From Lacicoccus alkaliphilus DSM 16010 (GTDB lineage: Bacteria; Bacillota; Bacilli; Staphylococcales; Salinicoccaceae): a stretch of DNA of 64,000 bases. Of the stretch, positions 35,981 through 45,743 are shown piece after piece. Position 1 is the first letter of the stretch; the number at the start of each line of letters is the position of its first letter. The notes beneath the pieces are model-generated. The model was not told the DNA's origin and made no database searches. It saw only the letters and a program-made list of their open reading frames with translations. Where the stretch lies: the NCBI RefSeq assembly GCF_900142805.1, contig NZ_FRCF01000002.1, forward strand, positions 1 through 64,000, in the 5' to 3' direction. The position numbers and the translations under genes were made by a program.

Positions 35981-38911
35981 ATGAAGATTTTATCCTTAAA
36001 TATATATGGATACGGAAAAATTGCCGAAACGGAGATAAAAACACCGCACCAGTTCGTGCAGATATTCGGCGAAAATGAAGCGGGGAAGTCCACCATGCAG
36101 TCATTCATCCACTCTGTGCTTTTCGGTTTCCCGACCCGTAAAGAAGCGGAACCCAGGAGAGAGCCGCGCATGCATAACATGTACGGCGGAAAACTCACCG
36201 TCGACTTCGAAGATGGGGGAGGGCCGGTCGAAATTGAAAGGGTCAAAGGCAACAGGGTGCAGGGTGATGTGAAGATATACCTGGATGACGGTTCATCCCG
36301 GAGTGAAGAATGGCTGATCAGGAAGATGAACTTCATTGATAAGCGCACCTACCGTTCCATATTTTCATTCGATGTTCTCGGCCTGCAGGATATCCATAAA
36401 AATATGACGGAAGACAAACTCCAGGAGTACCTGCTCCGTGCCGGCGCACTGGGTTCTCATGAATATGATGAGATGTTATCCGCCATCGACCAGGAGTTGA
36501 AGGATCTATATAAAAAGAACGGCATCAATCCAAAAATCAACCAGGAACTGGTTGAGCTGCGTGAAATCAATGAAAAGATCAGGAAGCTGGAAGCCGAGGA
36601 ATCGAATTATAATCATCTGACCACAGAGCAGATGAAGTATGAGGAAAGCCTCAATGCCAAACGGGATGCGCTCAACCAGCTGGATACAGTGAGAAAGCAG
36701 AAGATGAAAGAGATCATGTATCATAAAGATATCAAGGATTGGAAGGCTTTGGAGGGCGTGCTGAATGTGGCGCCGCCTGTGTTCCCTGAAAAAGGCATCG
36801 AAAGATATGAGTCTTTGAAGAACGGTTATGAACAGGCGGGTAAAGATATCGATCTCCGTCTGGAAAAACTGAAATCCCTGAAGGGGGAAATCAATCGGAT
36901 CGAGCTGCCTGAAACGAAAGACATTGAATGTCTCGAGTCACTTAAAGCCCGGGAACCCGACATCAAGCAGAAAAATCTTGAAATCACCCGTCTCAACCAC
37001 GCGATTGAAAATCTTGAAGATGAAATCGTTCAACTGCAGAAAGATATCGGCTGGCAGGATGAGCACCTTGAAGTGGATGATTCCAACATCATACGCGAAT
37101 CTGTGCAGTCACTGCTTGCAAAACTCGATGAAGTCACTCTTGAAGAACAATACCTTGTGCGCGAAATAGACCATATCAAATCCGATATCAGACAGCTGGA
37201 TCAGGAGATCACGGCACTCGAGGAAGCCCAGATCAGCGATGCACGGATCAGGACCAAGAAAGAAGTGCTTGATAAGGAAATCGAGCTGAAAGAAAAAGGC
37301 AAGATGTTCCAGCTGATTGAAAAGGAATATGAGAGGGAGAAGAGAGAGCGGAACCGCTCAAAAAGGAACCAGACCACCCTCATACTCGGCATCAGCGTCG
37401 TGACATTGGTCATCGGCATCATATACTTCATCAATTCGGCACCGGGCATGGGCACGGTCTTCACAGTGATCGGTGCAGCCGCTCTGCTGATCCTCCTGCT
37501 GACGAACAGGGAAGAGGAGGAAAACCTGAGGACGGATTATGAAAGGGAAGTGGCGGCGCTCAAAGATGAGATTGAGCAGATCAAGCAAGGGAATGATGTG
37601 GATTTCGACTTGAATGATGCCAGGGATTTAAAGATGGATCTCAGGACCCAAAAATCGAAACGCATTTCATTCAATGTGAAAATCGAAGAACTGAAGGAAA
37701 CTTTGGCGATGAAAGAAACAGAGCATGACCGTCTGAACACCGACCTCCTGGAAATGAAAAGGAAATTGAAAATCAACCCTGAGATTGAGAACAAGTATAT
37801 CGTGGATGCGATATATACGATTCGTGAGATCAAGCAAAAGAGGAACCAGATCAGCAGGCACAGCGTCGAGAAGGACAATATCATCAGAAGCCTGCAGGAC
37901 TTCAAGCGTGAAGTGAAGGAAGATGTGTCGAAATTTGGAATCACATATAATGATTCAGCGATATTTTACGATGTGAATGCGAAGCTCACCGAACTCAATG
38001 AGAATATCGCAAATCATGACCATCTGACTGATCAGATCAAGCTTTTGGAAAATGAAATCAGCGTCATGGAAGAAAGGGTCGCTTCAGCCGTCAGGGAAAT
38101 CAATGCGCTGTTCGACCAGGCAGATGCGGAAAACGAAGACGATTACTATTATCGTGCCCGCAGGTTCGAAGAGTATCAGGACAACCTGGATCGTTTCAAG
38201 GCACTCAGTGCTAAACTGGATGAAGAACTTTTCGATTATGATATGAGGAACGATCTCGCTTCCCTGATGCTGGCCGACCTCAAAGAAGAAGAAGCCGGAA
38301 TCAACAGACAGATTGAACGTTTCAATGCACTTGTGCAGGACGAACAGAAAGTGCTCGCGGAAATCAATAAGGAAATAGATGTGCTGGAAAGTGACGGCAA
38401 ATTAAGCGAACTCAACCATGAATATGAAATGAGGAAAAGCCTGATTCAGGGGCTCTCGGAAGACTATCTGTCGTTGAAGTATATCCAGCTGCTTATAGAA
38501 ACCCACATCAAGGCCATCAAAGATGAGCGGCTTCCAATCGTCATCGAAGAAGCGAGGAGCATCTTCGAATTCGTGACGAGGGGACGGTATATCAATGTCA
38601 TCTATGACGAACAGGGCATCACGGTCAGACATTCCAACGGCCAGCTCTTCCACCCTTTGGAGCTCTCGCAGTCAACGAAAGAAATGCTCTACATCAGCCT
38701 GAGGCTCAGCCTCATCAAAGCACTCCAGGGCTATTACCAGCTGCCGTTGATCATAGATGATGCTTTCGTCCATTTTGATAAGGAACGCAAGAAGATCATC
38801 ATGGACTATCTGCGGAGTGAAGTGAAGGACCAGGTCCTCTATTTCACATGCAACCTTGATACGGCGATACCATCAAACCAGACAATCAGATTAAAAGAGA
38901 AAGTTAAATAG
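35981..38911 (+). CDS. yhaN: SbcC/Rad50-like ATPase YhaN with central membrane segments
   Basis: A 976-residue AAA ATPase. Walker A is GENEAGKST at about residue 30; Walker B is [13 protein letters not shown] near the C-terminus; the ABC-type signature [13 protein letters not shown] precedes it. Between them lie long coiled coils, interrupted at residues ~463-510 by two hydrophobic spans ([16 protein letters not shown] and [16 protein letters not shown]), where SbcC has a zinc hook. This unusual membrane-associated hinge is a known trait of YhaN. It forms a complex candidate with YhaO and is co-transcribed with yhaO and yhaM. Confidence 0.93.
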   Translation: MKILSLNIYGYGKIAETEIKTPHQFVQIFGENEAGKSTMQSFIHSVLFGFPTRKEAEPRREPRMHNMYGGKLTVDFEDGGGPVEIERVKGNRVQGDVKIYLDDGSSRSEEWLIRKMNFIDKRTYRSIFSFDVLGLQDIHKNMTEDKLQEYLLRAGALGSHEYDEMLSAIDQELKDLYKKNGINPKINQELVELREINEKIRKLEAEESNYNHLTTEQMKYEESLNAKRDALNQLDTVRKQKMKEIMYHKDIKDWKALEGVLNVAPPVFPEKGIERYESLKNGYEQAGKDIDLRLEKLKSLKGEINRIELPETKDIECLESLKAREPDIKQKNLEITRLNHAIENLEDEIVQLQKDIGWQDEHLEVDDSNIIRESVQSLLAKLDEVTLEEQYLVREIDHIKSDIRQLDQEITALEEAQISDARIRTKKEVLDKEIELKEKGKMFQLIEKEYEREKRERNRSKRNQTTLILGISVVTLVIGIIYFINSAPGMGTVFTVIGAAALLILLLTNREEEENLRTDYEREVAALKDEIEQIKQGNDVDFDLNDARDLKMDLRTQKSKRISFNVKIEELKETLAMKETEHDRLNTDLLEMKRKLKINPEIENKYIVDAIYTIREIKQKRNQISRHSVEKDNIIRSLQDFKREVKEDVSKFGITYNDSAIFYDVNAKLTELNENIANHDHLTDQIKLLENEISVMEERVASAVREINALFDQADAENEDDYYYRARRFEEYQDNLDRFKALSAKLDEELFDYDMRNDLASLMLADLKEEEAGINRQIERFNALVQDEQKVLAEINKEIDVLESDGKLSELNHEYEMRKSLIQGLSEDYLSLKYIQLLIETHIKAIKDERLPIVIEEARSIFEFVTRGRYINVIYDEQGITVRHSNGQLFHPLELSQSTKEMLYISLRLSLIKALQGYYQLPLIIDDAFVHFDKERKKIIMDYLRSEVKDQVLYFTCNLDTAIPSNQTIRLKEKVK

Positions 38912-38922
38912 AGGTGAATTTT

Positions 38923-39861
38923 GTGACGAATATCGCAAATCTTAAAGCAGGGGACAGCGTGGAAACTTTTTACCTGATCAAGCGGAGCCAGCAGGGCGTG
39001 ACCACTCAGGGGAAACCTTACATGACGTTGTACCTGCAGGACCGGTCAGGGGACATCGAGGCCAAACTCTGGACCGTTTCCAAAGAGGATATGGAGGCCC
39101 TTGTGCCGGAGACGCTGATCAAAGTCAAAGGTGACGTCATCGACTACCGTAATAAGCGTCAGATGAAAATAGCGATGTACCGCCTGGCGACAGAACAGGA
39201 CGGACTGCATCCGAAGGATTTTGTTGAAAAGGCACCGATGGATGAAGACGCATTGCTTGAAAGCATACTGGACTATACTTTAAAGATTGAGAACGGTGCG
39301 CTGCAGCGCATAGTCCGTCAGCTTTTATCAAAATATAAAAGTGACTTTTTGTCCTATCCTGCAGCGATGACGAACCACCATGATTTCGTTTCGGGGCTGG
39401 CATATCATGTACACTACATGCTGAGGACTGCAGAAGCATTATGTGACATCTATCCATCATTGAACAGAAGTCTGCTGTACAGCGGCATCATACTCCACGA
39501 TATCGGCAAAGTGAAGGAGCTGTCCGGTCCGATAGGGACGACTTACACGACGGAAGGCAACCTGATCGGTCATATCGTCATTGCAGTGGAGGAAATCACC
39601 AAAATTGCAGATGAACTGGAGATTGATGGTGAGGAAGTGCTGCTGCTCAAGCACCTGATCCTTTCACACCATGGAAAACTCGAGTACGGATCACCGAAAG
39701 TGCCGATGTTGAAGGAAGCGGAGATCCTGCACTTCATCGACAACATCGATGCGCGTATGATGATGATGGATAAACATCTTGAAAAGACGGATGAAGGCAC
39801 ATTTACAGAGCGGATCTTCCCTCTGGAGAACAGGAACCTGTATAAACCTGAGAGCTTCTAA
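38923..39861 (+). CDS. yhaM: 3'-5' exoribonuclease YhaM (Cbf1)
   Basis: A 312-residue nuclease with an N-terminal OB-fold nucleic-acid-binding domain ([21 protein letters not shown]) and a C-terminal HD domain whose metal ligands are in [25 protein letters not shown], and [14 protein letters not shown]. YhaM trims RNA 3' ends and in staphylococci also binds plasmid replication enhancers (Cbf1). GTG 38923 follows GAGGTG by six bases. It is the last gene of yhaO-yhaN-yhaM. Confidence 0.94.
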   Translation: MTNIANLKAGDSVETFYLIKRSQQGVTTQGKPYMTLYLQDRSGDIEAKLWTVSKEDMEALVPETLIKVKGDVIDYRNKRQMKIAMYRLATEQDGLHPKDFVEKAPMDEDALLESILDYTLKIENGALQRIVRQLLSKYKSDFLSYPAAMTNHHDFVSGLAYHVHYMLRTAEALCDIYPSLNRSLLYSGIILHDIGKVKELSGPIGTTYTTEGNLIGHIVIAVEEITKIADELEIDGEEVLLLKHLILSHHGKLEYGSPKVPMLKEAEILHFIDNIDARMMMMDKHLEKTDEGTFTERIFPLENRNLYKPESF

Positions 39862-39865
39862 CAAG

Positions 39866-39903
39866 AAACACCCTCTCCATTACGATGATGGAGAGGGTGT
39901 TTT
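39866..39903. terminator. bidirectional terminator between yhaM and symporter copy 2
   Basis: Perfect 14-base stem AACACCCTCTCCAT/ATGGAGAGGGTGTT, A-rich before and T-rich after. Confidence 0.92.
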
Positions 39904-39916
39904 ATTGTTGGAAAGA

Positions 39917-41209
39917 TCATTCAGACGGGCGTGTGTCTCCCTGTGCTTCTTTTCTCAAATCCTGTTCATTCAGCACTACCGAAATGGCAGCATCCCCGGT
40001 GATGTTTACAGCAGTACGCGTCATATCAAGCAGGCGGTCGATACCGAGGATGATGCCGATCGCCGCCGGATCGAGACCCACTGCGGTCAGCACCATAGCG
40101 AGCATGACCAGCCCGACCCCCGGCACACCTGCAGTACCTATGCTTGCCACTACAGCGATGACGACGACGGTGATCATCTGAGTGACGGTGAGGTCAACGC
40201 CTGTGAGCTGTGCGATGAATACCGTCGCCACACCCTGCATGATGGCTGTGCCATCCATGTTGATCGTCGCGCCGAGCGGCTGGACGAAACTCGATATACT
40301 CTTTCTGACACCCAGATTTTTTTGGGCAGTTTCCATTGAAACCGGCAGTGTAGCACTGGACGAGGACGTACTGAAGGCCACACCCATGGCAGGCAGAAAG
40401 CCTTTTATGAACCAGAGGAAATTCTTTTTCGCCAAAAATTGGATGGCCGAGCCGTACACGAAGATCAAGTGTATGAATAATGCCAACAGCACACAGACGA
40501 AGTACATGCCGAGCTGCTGGATGGCCCCGAAACCGGCTTGTGTGAAGGCCGTCGCCACGAGCCCGAAGGCTCCGATCGCCGCGAAATATTTCATGATGGC
40601 CAGGACGATCCACATGATGACTTCGTTGGCTTCTTCAAATATCCGGATCAAACCTTTTGCTTTTTCTCCGACAGCGATGATCCCTATACCGATAAAGACG
40701 GCAAAAGCGATTATTTGAAGCATATTTGCCGTAGCCATAGCTTCAATTACATTATTAGGAATGATGTTGATGACCGTCTGGTCGAATGTCTGCTCAACAG
40801 CCTCTCCGGTGTCACCCTCAAGTTCCGTCTGGCGGTATTCTTCAACTTCGGGTGAATCGAGAAGGTCGGACTGCCCCTCACCAGGCTGCAGCACGAGAGC
40901 GATGATCAGTGCCAAAGTGATTGCAATTGCGGTGGTCGTCAGATAGAAGGCGAGGGTCTTGATGCCAAGCCCACCCAGTTTTTTCGGGTCCCCGACGCCT
41001 ATGACCCCCAGAACGATTGAAATGAATACAACGGGTACAACCACCATGAAGATCAGGCTAAGGAAAATCTGACCAACAAGGTTGAAGACGTACTGGTCAA
41101 TCCATTGCACCCATGCCTGTTCCGACATCAGGTTGAATATCGATCCGATGATGATACCAGCAATCAAACCTATGACGATATACAGTGTTAAACGATTACC
41201 GACTTTCAT
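39917..41209 (-). CDS. gltT: dicarboxylate/amino acid:cation symporter, copy 2
   Basis: A 430-residue DAACS symporter, nearly the same protein as copy 1 at 31105-32391: the first 40 residues differ at a handful of positions, and the transport motifs FSTSSSSATLP, TINMDGTA, ASIGTAGVPG and DMTRTAVNITGD are the same. Differences are concentrated in the C-terminal tail (RKEAQGDTRPSE). RBS GGGGGGAG precedes. It is in inverted orientation to copy 1, has a perfect cre site upstream, and shares a terminator with yhaM. Confidence 0.92.
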   Translation of the reverse strand: MKVGNRLTLYIVIGLIAGIIIGSIFNLMSEQAWVQWIDQYVFNLVGQIFLSLIFMVVVPVVFISIVLGVIGVGDPKKLGGLGIKTLAFYLTTTAIAITLALIIALVLQPGEGQSDLLDSPEVEEYRQTELEGDTGEAVEQTFDQTVINIIPNNVIEAMATANMLQIIAFAVFIGIGIIAVGEKAKGLIRIFEEANEVIMWIVLAIMKYFAAIGAFGLVATAFTQAGFGAIQQLGMYFVCVLLALFIHLIFVYGSAIQFLAKKNFLWFIKGFLPAMGVAFSTSSSSATLPVSMETAQKNLGVRKSISSFVQPLGATINMDGTAIMQGVATVFIAQLTGVDLTVTQMITVVVIAVVASIGTAGVPGVGLVMLAMVLTAVGLDPAAIGIILGIDRLLDMTRTAVNITGDAAISVVLNEQDLRKEAQGDTRPSE

Positions 41210-41227
41210 ATTTCTCCCCCCTAAAAT

Positions 41228-41243
41228 ATGATAACGCTTTCAA
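41228..41243 (-). promoter_or_regulatory. perfect cre site upstream of symporter copy 2
   Basis: The minus strand reads TTGAAAGCGTTATCAT, which fits every position of WTGNNARCGNWWWCAW. It ends 18 bases before the start codon, where bound CcpA would block transcription. Confidence 0.78.
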
Positions 41244-41423
41244 AAATGTCTGTTCCCCTTTGACTTGAGTGACTGTATAGCAAGATATAAATTTATTATA
41301 ACAGAAATGACAGAAAATTGAGATAAAATAATAAAAGTTGGTGTTTTTAGGGAGGGTTTTTAAGTAAATCGATTTGAGGTCCTTAAGAGCGGTTCTTAAA
41401 TCGAAATGGCAGGGCGAAATCAT

Positions 41424-41627
41424 CACTGCCTCAAATCGAAATGAGCGGACAGATTCGATCAGAAGCACCAAAATCACTGCCCCAAATCGAAATGAGAGGA
41501 CAGATTCGATCAGAAGCACCAAAATCACTGCCCCAAATCGAAATGAGAGGACAGATTCGATCAGAAGCATCAAAATCACTGCCCCAAATCGAAATGAGAG
41601 GACAGATTCGATTAGAAGCATTTCCAA
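41424..41627. repeat. four tandem copies of a 51-bp repeat
   Basis: Units start at 41424, 41475, 41526 and 41577, exactly 51 bases apart, with only a few substitutions. Each begins CACTGCC and contains the imperfect palindrome ATCGAA-N13-TTCGAT. A degenerate half unit (AAATCGAAATGGCAGGGCG) lies just upstream at 41397. Because 51 is a multiple of three, all six frames stay open and create spurious reading frames on both strands. The stretch 41210-41715 holds no credible gene. Confidence 0.93.
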
Positions 41628-41673
41628 GCAGGGTTCAAATCGCCAAACGGCCATGCCGTAACCTGGGCATCAT

Positions 41674-41700
41674 AAAAAGACCTGCACCGGGGTGCAGGTC
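41674..41700 (-). terminator. terminator of prsA
   Basis: Minus-strand hairpin GACCTGCACC/GGTGCAGGTC followed by five T, 16 bases after the prsA stop. Confidence 0.9.
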
Positions 41701-41715
41701 TCATCATCAGTTGAT

Positions 41716-42732
41716 TTATTCTTCTGAGTCATCATCTTCTGTTTCATTTTCTTCGCTGTCAGCTGCAGACTCTTCTTCACCGTCGTCGGTTTCTTCTGAG
41801 TCTGCAAGATAAGTTTCCTCAATATAGGATTCGATTTCATCATTTTCAAAGGAGACATTATATTCGTCAAGCAGTTCCTGGTAGAAAGTCAGGACCTGGC
41901 CCGGATCTTCCTGGATCCGCTGGTTGACCATCTGGCTTTTTATAGTTTCAAGCTCTTCGTCAAGGTCTTCCTCATCACCTCTTTGAATGATGTGATAACC
42001 AAAATCAGACTCTACAGGTTCGCTTGTCATCTCACCCGTTTCGAGTTCAAAGAGTGCTTCTTCAAATTCCGGCACCATCTGTCCTTCAGTGACAAGGCCG
42101 AGTGCACCTTGGTTTGCGGCACTGCCCGGATCGTCGGATTCTTCTTCTGCGACTTCACCGAAGTCCGCGCCGTCTTCGATTTCAGAAATCAGATCTTCAG
42201 CTTTTTCTTCAGCTTCTTCATCCGATAGACCATCTTCTTCATCTTCGTCGACGGCTACCAGGATATGTGCGCCTTCAGCTGCATTTTCCATGGCTTCTTC
42301 ATCTGATATGTCGAATTTTTCTGCAAAGAAGAGGTCATGATATGTACTGGCTATACGCTGTTCTCTATAATTATCTGCTGTCATGCCGGGCTGTTGCTGG
42401 GCCATCATCATTTCGAACTGCTCTTCGCCGCCGTATTGCTCCATTTCAGCATCGACCTGTTCGTGGATTTCATCTTCGTCGACTTCATCGCTGTACCTAT
42501 CCTGTAAAATCTGATCAAGCACAAGCTGGAAGGTCTGGTTCGCAATCTGAGTCGTGCCCATTTCATTCAATATATCATCAACAGTGATCTCTCCTGCATC
42601 ACTTGTTGCCAATACTTCCCCGTATTCCGTTTCGCCGTTCCCATTATCCGAACTGCTTTCTTCGCCGTTCCCGCATCCTGCGAGTCCGAGAAGACCGAGA
42701 CCGATAAGAACCGGCATCACTTTTTTCTTCAT
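41716..42732 (-). CDS. prsA: PrsA foldase lipoprotein
   Basis: A 338-residue lipoprotein with a lipobox (GLLGLAGC, Cys about 20) that folds secreted proteins outside the membrane. The central parvulin-type peptidyl-prolyl isomerase domain is seen as EGAHILVAVDEDE ... ADFGEVAEEESDDPGSA ... GALGLVTEGQMVPEFEEALF ... DFGYHIIQRGDE. The whole chain is very acidic and ends in a ~40-residue tail made largely of Glu, Asp and Ser, longer than in S. aureus PrsA, which may reflect a salt-adapted surface. ATG 42732 follows AAAGGAGA; the longer frame to 42756 is not used. Confidence 0.94.
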   Translation of the reverse strand: MKKKVMPVLIGLGLLGLAGCGNGEESSSDNGNGETEYGEVLATSDAGEITVDDILNEMGTTQIANQTFQLVLDQILQDRYSDEVDEDEIHEQVDAEMEQYGGEEQFEMMMAQQQPGMTADNYREQRIASTYHDLFFAEKFDISDEEAMENAAEGAHILVAVDEDEEDGLSDEEAEEKAEDLISEIEDGADFGEVAEEESDDPGSAANQGALGLVTEGQMVPEFEEALFELETGEMTSEPVESDFGYHIIQRGDEEDLDEELETIKSQMVNQRIQEDPGQVLTFYQELLDEYNVSFENDEIESYIEETYLADSEETDDGEEESAADSEENETEDDDSEE

Positions 42733-42828
42733 AGACACGTCTCCTTTAGATATCATACAAGTGATAATATATCATAAAAAAATGACGGAACACAAATGCT
42801 AACGTGTCCGCCATCTCTCAATATGAAA

Positions 42829-43203
42829 TTATTTCTTTTTCCTGCTTGTCATGTCACTGGCAGTATCGCTGATTTCCTCTCCGCGGTTCGCAAGGTTATC
42901 CACATGATTCTGGATGTTCTCGATATTTGGGTTGATATCCGCCTGGAAGTTGCTGATCATCGTTTTGATTTCGTCACCGAGGCTGGTGAAGACTTCCTGG
43001 GATTCATGTTTCGTTTTCAAAAATGAAGATTTGACTTCATTGGCTTCAAGTTTCACCTGGTTCATCTGGGACTTGAAATTCCCTGACTCATCCTTCAAAG
43101 ATTGCTGTAATTCGGAACCGGATTTCGGAGCATTCAATATGGACACAAGCGCACCGCCCGTCACCCCGACAAGAAAACCGACTGCTATATTCTTCAGCTT
43201 CAT
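42829..43203 (-). CDS. YtxH-domain protein
   Basis: A 124-residue protein with a glycine-rich N-terminal membrane-like segment (NIAVGFLVGVTGGALVSILNAPKSG), the YtxH signature, and a long helical coiled-coil tail. Its function is unknown; homologues occupy the same position between prsA and hit in staphylococci. RBS AAAGGACGTG precedes. Confidence 0.85.
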   Translation of the reverse strand: MKLKNIAVGFLVGVTGGALVSILNAPKSGSELQQSLKDESGNFKSQMNQVKLEANEVKSSFLKTKHESQEVFTSLGDEIKTMISNFQADINPNIENIQNHVDNLANRGEEISDTASDMTSRKKK

Positions 43204-43260
43204 AATTTGACACGTCCTTTTAGCGAGTTTATATCAATCATTACCCATTAAGGGCGGGTT

Positions 43261-43698
43261 CTACTCATCAAGCGATTCCAGTTCGGATTTGATGCGGCCT
43301 TCCAGTTCCCTGCGCTCATCATCCGAGCCGGGTTCGGAAACCGGATCCCACTTATAATTGAAGCCGTCATATTCATCGTCATATCTCGGGATGATGTGGA
43401 AGTGGAGATGGAAAACGGACTGTGAGGCATATGAACCGTTATTTTGAACGACGTTCAGCCCCTTCGGGTTGAATGCGGCACGCAATGCTTTAGAGACTTT
43501 GGTCACTGCGGACATCACTTGTGCACCGGTCTCTTCATCCAGGTCGTAGATATTTTCAATCGGACGCTTCGGTATGACGAGTGTATGGCCTTTTGATAAA
43601 GGGAATGCATCCATGAAAGCAAGTACCGTCTCGTCTTCATAGACGATGTTTGCAGGTATCTCCCTGTCGGCGATCTGTTCAAAAATTGTTTTATTCAT
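43261..43698 (-). CDS. hit: HIT-family nucleotide hydrolase
   Basis: A 145-residue histidine-triad protein. The catalytic H-x-H-x-H is in VFHLHFHIIPRYDDE, and the nucleotide-binding N-terminal part reads EIPANIVYEDETVLAFMD with SKGHTLVIPKRP. Such proteins hydrolyse nucleoside phosphoramidates or adenylates. It is transcribed divergently from ecsAB, an arrangement conserved in Bacillales. Confidence 0.94.
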   Translation of the reverse strand: MNKTIFEQIADREIPANIVYEDETVLAFMDAFPLSKGHTLVIPKRPIENIYDLDEETGAQVMSAVTKVSKALRAAFNPKGLNVVQNNGSYASQSVFHLHFHIIPRYDDEYDGFNYKWDPVSEPGSDDERRELEGRIKSELESLDE

Positions 43699-43786
43699 TC
43701 ATTGTACCTCCGTTGTTTTATTATGATATATTGTATCTTAGCATCAAGTATACAAATAATTTTATTTAAATTAAAGGAAGTCGAAT

Positions 43787-44539
43787 ATGGTACTCAATAT
43801 AGAAAATCTGACAGGGGGTTATTCCAGGACCGCTGTCATCCACGATATCAGCTTCAATATAAAGAGCGGTGAGATCGTCGGCCTGATCGGTTTGAACGGC
43901 GCAGGCAAAAGTACGACCATCAAACACATCCTGGGTCTTTTGAACCCGCATGCCGGGCACATTGAAGTGAATGGGACCCGGATCGGGGAGGACACGGAAG
44001 AGTACAGGAGGGCGCTTGCCTATATCCCGGAGTCCCCGATACTCTACGAAGAACTGACTTTGAACGAGCATATCAATATGACCGCGATGGCTTACGGCCT
44101 GGATGAAGCAACTGCCTGGGAACGTGCGGACAAGCTGTTGAAGATGTTCAGGCTGGAGGAAAAGGGCCGTATGTTCCCCACCCATTTCTCAAAAGGGATG
44201 AAGCAGAAAGTGATGCTCATATGTGCATTCATTGTGGAGCCGGACCTGTACATCATCGACGAGCCGTTTCTTGGTCTGGACCCGCTCGGCATAGAGTCAT
44301 TGATTGAACTGATGGTTTCGGAGAGGGAGGACGGCCGCTCGATTTTGATGAGCACACACATCTTATCCACGGCTGAGCGCTACTGTGACCGCTACGTGAT
44401 ACTTGACGACGGTAAATTGCTGATCTCCGGCACGCTTGATGAACTGAGGACCGGAATGAACATGCCGGGGGCCTCACTCGACGAATTATATCTGTCATTG
44501 ACTGGGGGCGCACGTTCCAATGAAAGCACCCATTCATAA
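43787..44539 (+). CDS. ecsA: ABC transporter ATP-binding protein EcsA
   Basis: A 250-residue ABC ATPase: Walker A LIGLNGAGKSTT, signature FSKGMKQKVML, Walker B YIIDEPFLGLDP, switch histidine STHIL. With EcsB it forms the Ecs transporter, which affects protein secretion and intramembrane proteolysis; the transported molecule is not established. Its last 20 bases overlap the start of ecsB. Confidence 0.94.
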   Translation: MVLNIENLTGGYSRTAVIHDISFNIKSGEIVGLIGLNGAGKSTTIKHILGLLNPHAGHIEVNGTRIGEDTEEYRRALAYIPESPILYEELTLNEHINMTAMAYGLDEATAWERADKLLKMFRLEEKGRMFPTHFSKGMKQKVMLICAFIVEPDLYIIDEPFLGLDPLGIESLIELMVSEREDGRSILMSTHILSTAERYCDRYVILDDGKLLISGTLDELRTGMNMPGASLDELYLSLTGGARSNESTHS

Positions 44540-45722
44540 AAGCAGGATAGAAGATGATATCAGGATCAGGGCGTATTACAGCAAATATATATTCAACAGC
44601 CACTTCCTGATTTTCCTGACGATAGCGGGAGGGGTGTTCCTGTATTCACTCCTCGGTATGCTCTCAGCGATGGAGCCTAACATTTATCTCGATATCATAG
44701 CAGCACTGCTCATGAGCATCGTGCTGCTGCCGAAGTACCGCTCACTGCTGAAAGAGGCGGATGTGCTGTTCCTGCCGCCGTATGAAAAGTATATGAAGAC
44801 ATATTTCTCATATATGAACCGCTATTCATTCTGGCTCAGCGCCTACCTGCCGATCACCGGATTGATCATTTCACTGCTGCTGCTCCGGGTCGGACATCCG
44901 GGATGGGTGATGGTTTTATTTGTGGGCATGTCCGTCCTGCTGTATATCTTCGCATTTTTGATCAGACGGGATGCGGTCAACACACCGATGGACCGGAACA
45001 GTGTAATATTGATGCTGATCCTCATTCACTTCATATCACTCTTTTCAATACTGGTGAATCCGTTATTCATTCTTTTGGGCCTTCTGCTGATCGGCGGTTT
45101 GTATTTCCTGGTCCAAAAAAAGCAGCATAAGAATCTGGACTGGCCGAAAATCATCGATCATGAAGCTTCAATGAAACAGAAATATTATCAGTATGTGTCG
45201 ATGTTCACCAATGTCCGCCTGTCGTCAAAGCAGTACAAAAGGAGGAAGTACTTCGACGCGCTGCTGAAGCAGCCGCCACCAGGCCGGTTCAATAAAAACC
45301 ATATGTATGAATATCTCTTCAGGAGGACTTTTTTAAGGGATGATGATCTGCCGATGATCATTTTAAGGCTGCTGATGATATTCAGCATCGTCATCATATG
45401 GGTGGACGCGCCAGTGTTGTCGGTGATCGTGTTGTTATTCGCACTTTATGTCATCGTGCTTCAGATGTCCCAGCTTTACACGGCCCAGGCGTATCTCCTG
45501 TGGCCCAAGGTCTGGCCTGTGGAGAGGGAGTACATCCAGGAGAGTTACATCCGTTTTTCCCACAAGGTGATTCTCATGATTGCGCTGCTCCTTGCCGTCA
45601 TATTCATCTTCCTGCATCCGGTATATTTCTATATTGCTGCAGTGTTCCCTTTATGGGGCTTTGCCTTGAACAGTTATTTCAGTAAAAATGTATATAAAAA
45701 AGAAAGATTACTGAGTGATTAA
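44520..45722 (+). CDS. ecsB: ABC transporter permease EcsB
   Basis: A 400-residue membrane protein with about eight to ten spans (LIFLTIAGGVFLYSLLGML, FWLSAYLPITGLIISLLLL and others) and the amphipathic start RIRAYYSKYIFN typical of EcsB. It overlaps ecsA by 20 bases. The stop codon lies inside the shared terminator with traP. Confidence 0.92.
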   Translation: MKAPIHKSRIEDDIRIRAYYSKYIFNSHFLIFLTIAGGVFLYSLLGMLSAMEPNIYLDIIAALLMSIVLLPKYRSLLKEADVLFLPPYEKYMKTYFSYMNRYSFWLSAYLPITGLIISLLLLRVGHPGWVMVLFVGMSVLLYIFAFLIRRDAVNTPMDRNSVILMLILIHFISLFSILVNPLFILLGLLLIGGLYFLVQKKQHKNLDWPKIIDHEASMKQKYYQYVSMFTNVRLSSKQYKRRKYFDALLKQPPPGRFNKNHMYEYLFRRTFLRDDDLPMIILRLLMIFSIVIIWVDAPVLSVIVLLFALYVIVLQMSQLYTAQAYLLWPKVWPVEREYIQESYIRFSHKVILMIALLLAVIFIFLHPVYFYIAAVFPLWGFALNSYFSKNVYKKERLLSD

Positions 45723-45743
45723 ACCCCTCAGTAATCTTCTTTT
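45704..45743. terminator. bidirectional terminator overlapping ecsB and traP ends
   Basis: AAGATTACTGAG pairs with CTCAGTAATCTT; A-run on one side, CTTTTTCC on the other. Both converging stop codons are within the hairpin. Confidence 0.85.

Noticed and set aside
31105..41209. Composite mobile element formed by the two symporter copies
   Set aside because: No transposase, terminal repeats or target duplications are seen; the flanked genes are conserved chromosomal neighbours, so gene duplication is the simpler view.
41424..41627. Possible CRISPR array
   Set aside because: The copies are strictly contiguous with no variable spacers, and no cas genes are near.
41196..41661. Reading frames of 95-152 residues over the 51-bp repeat, on both strands
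   Set aside because: The unit length is a multiple of three, which keeps all frames open. No start has a ribosome binding site, the frames overlap on both strands, and one begins inside the symporter control region.
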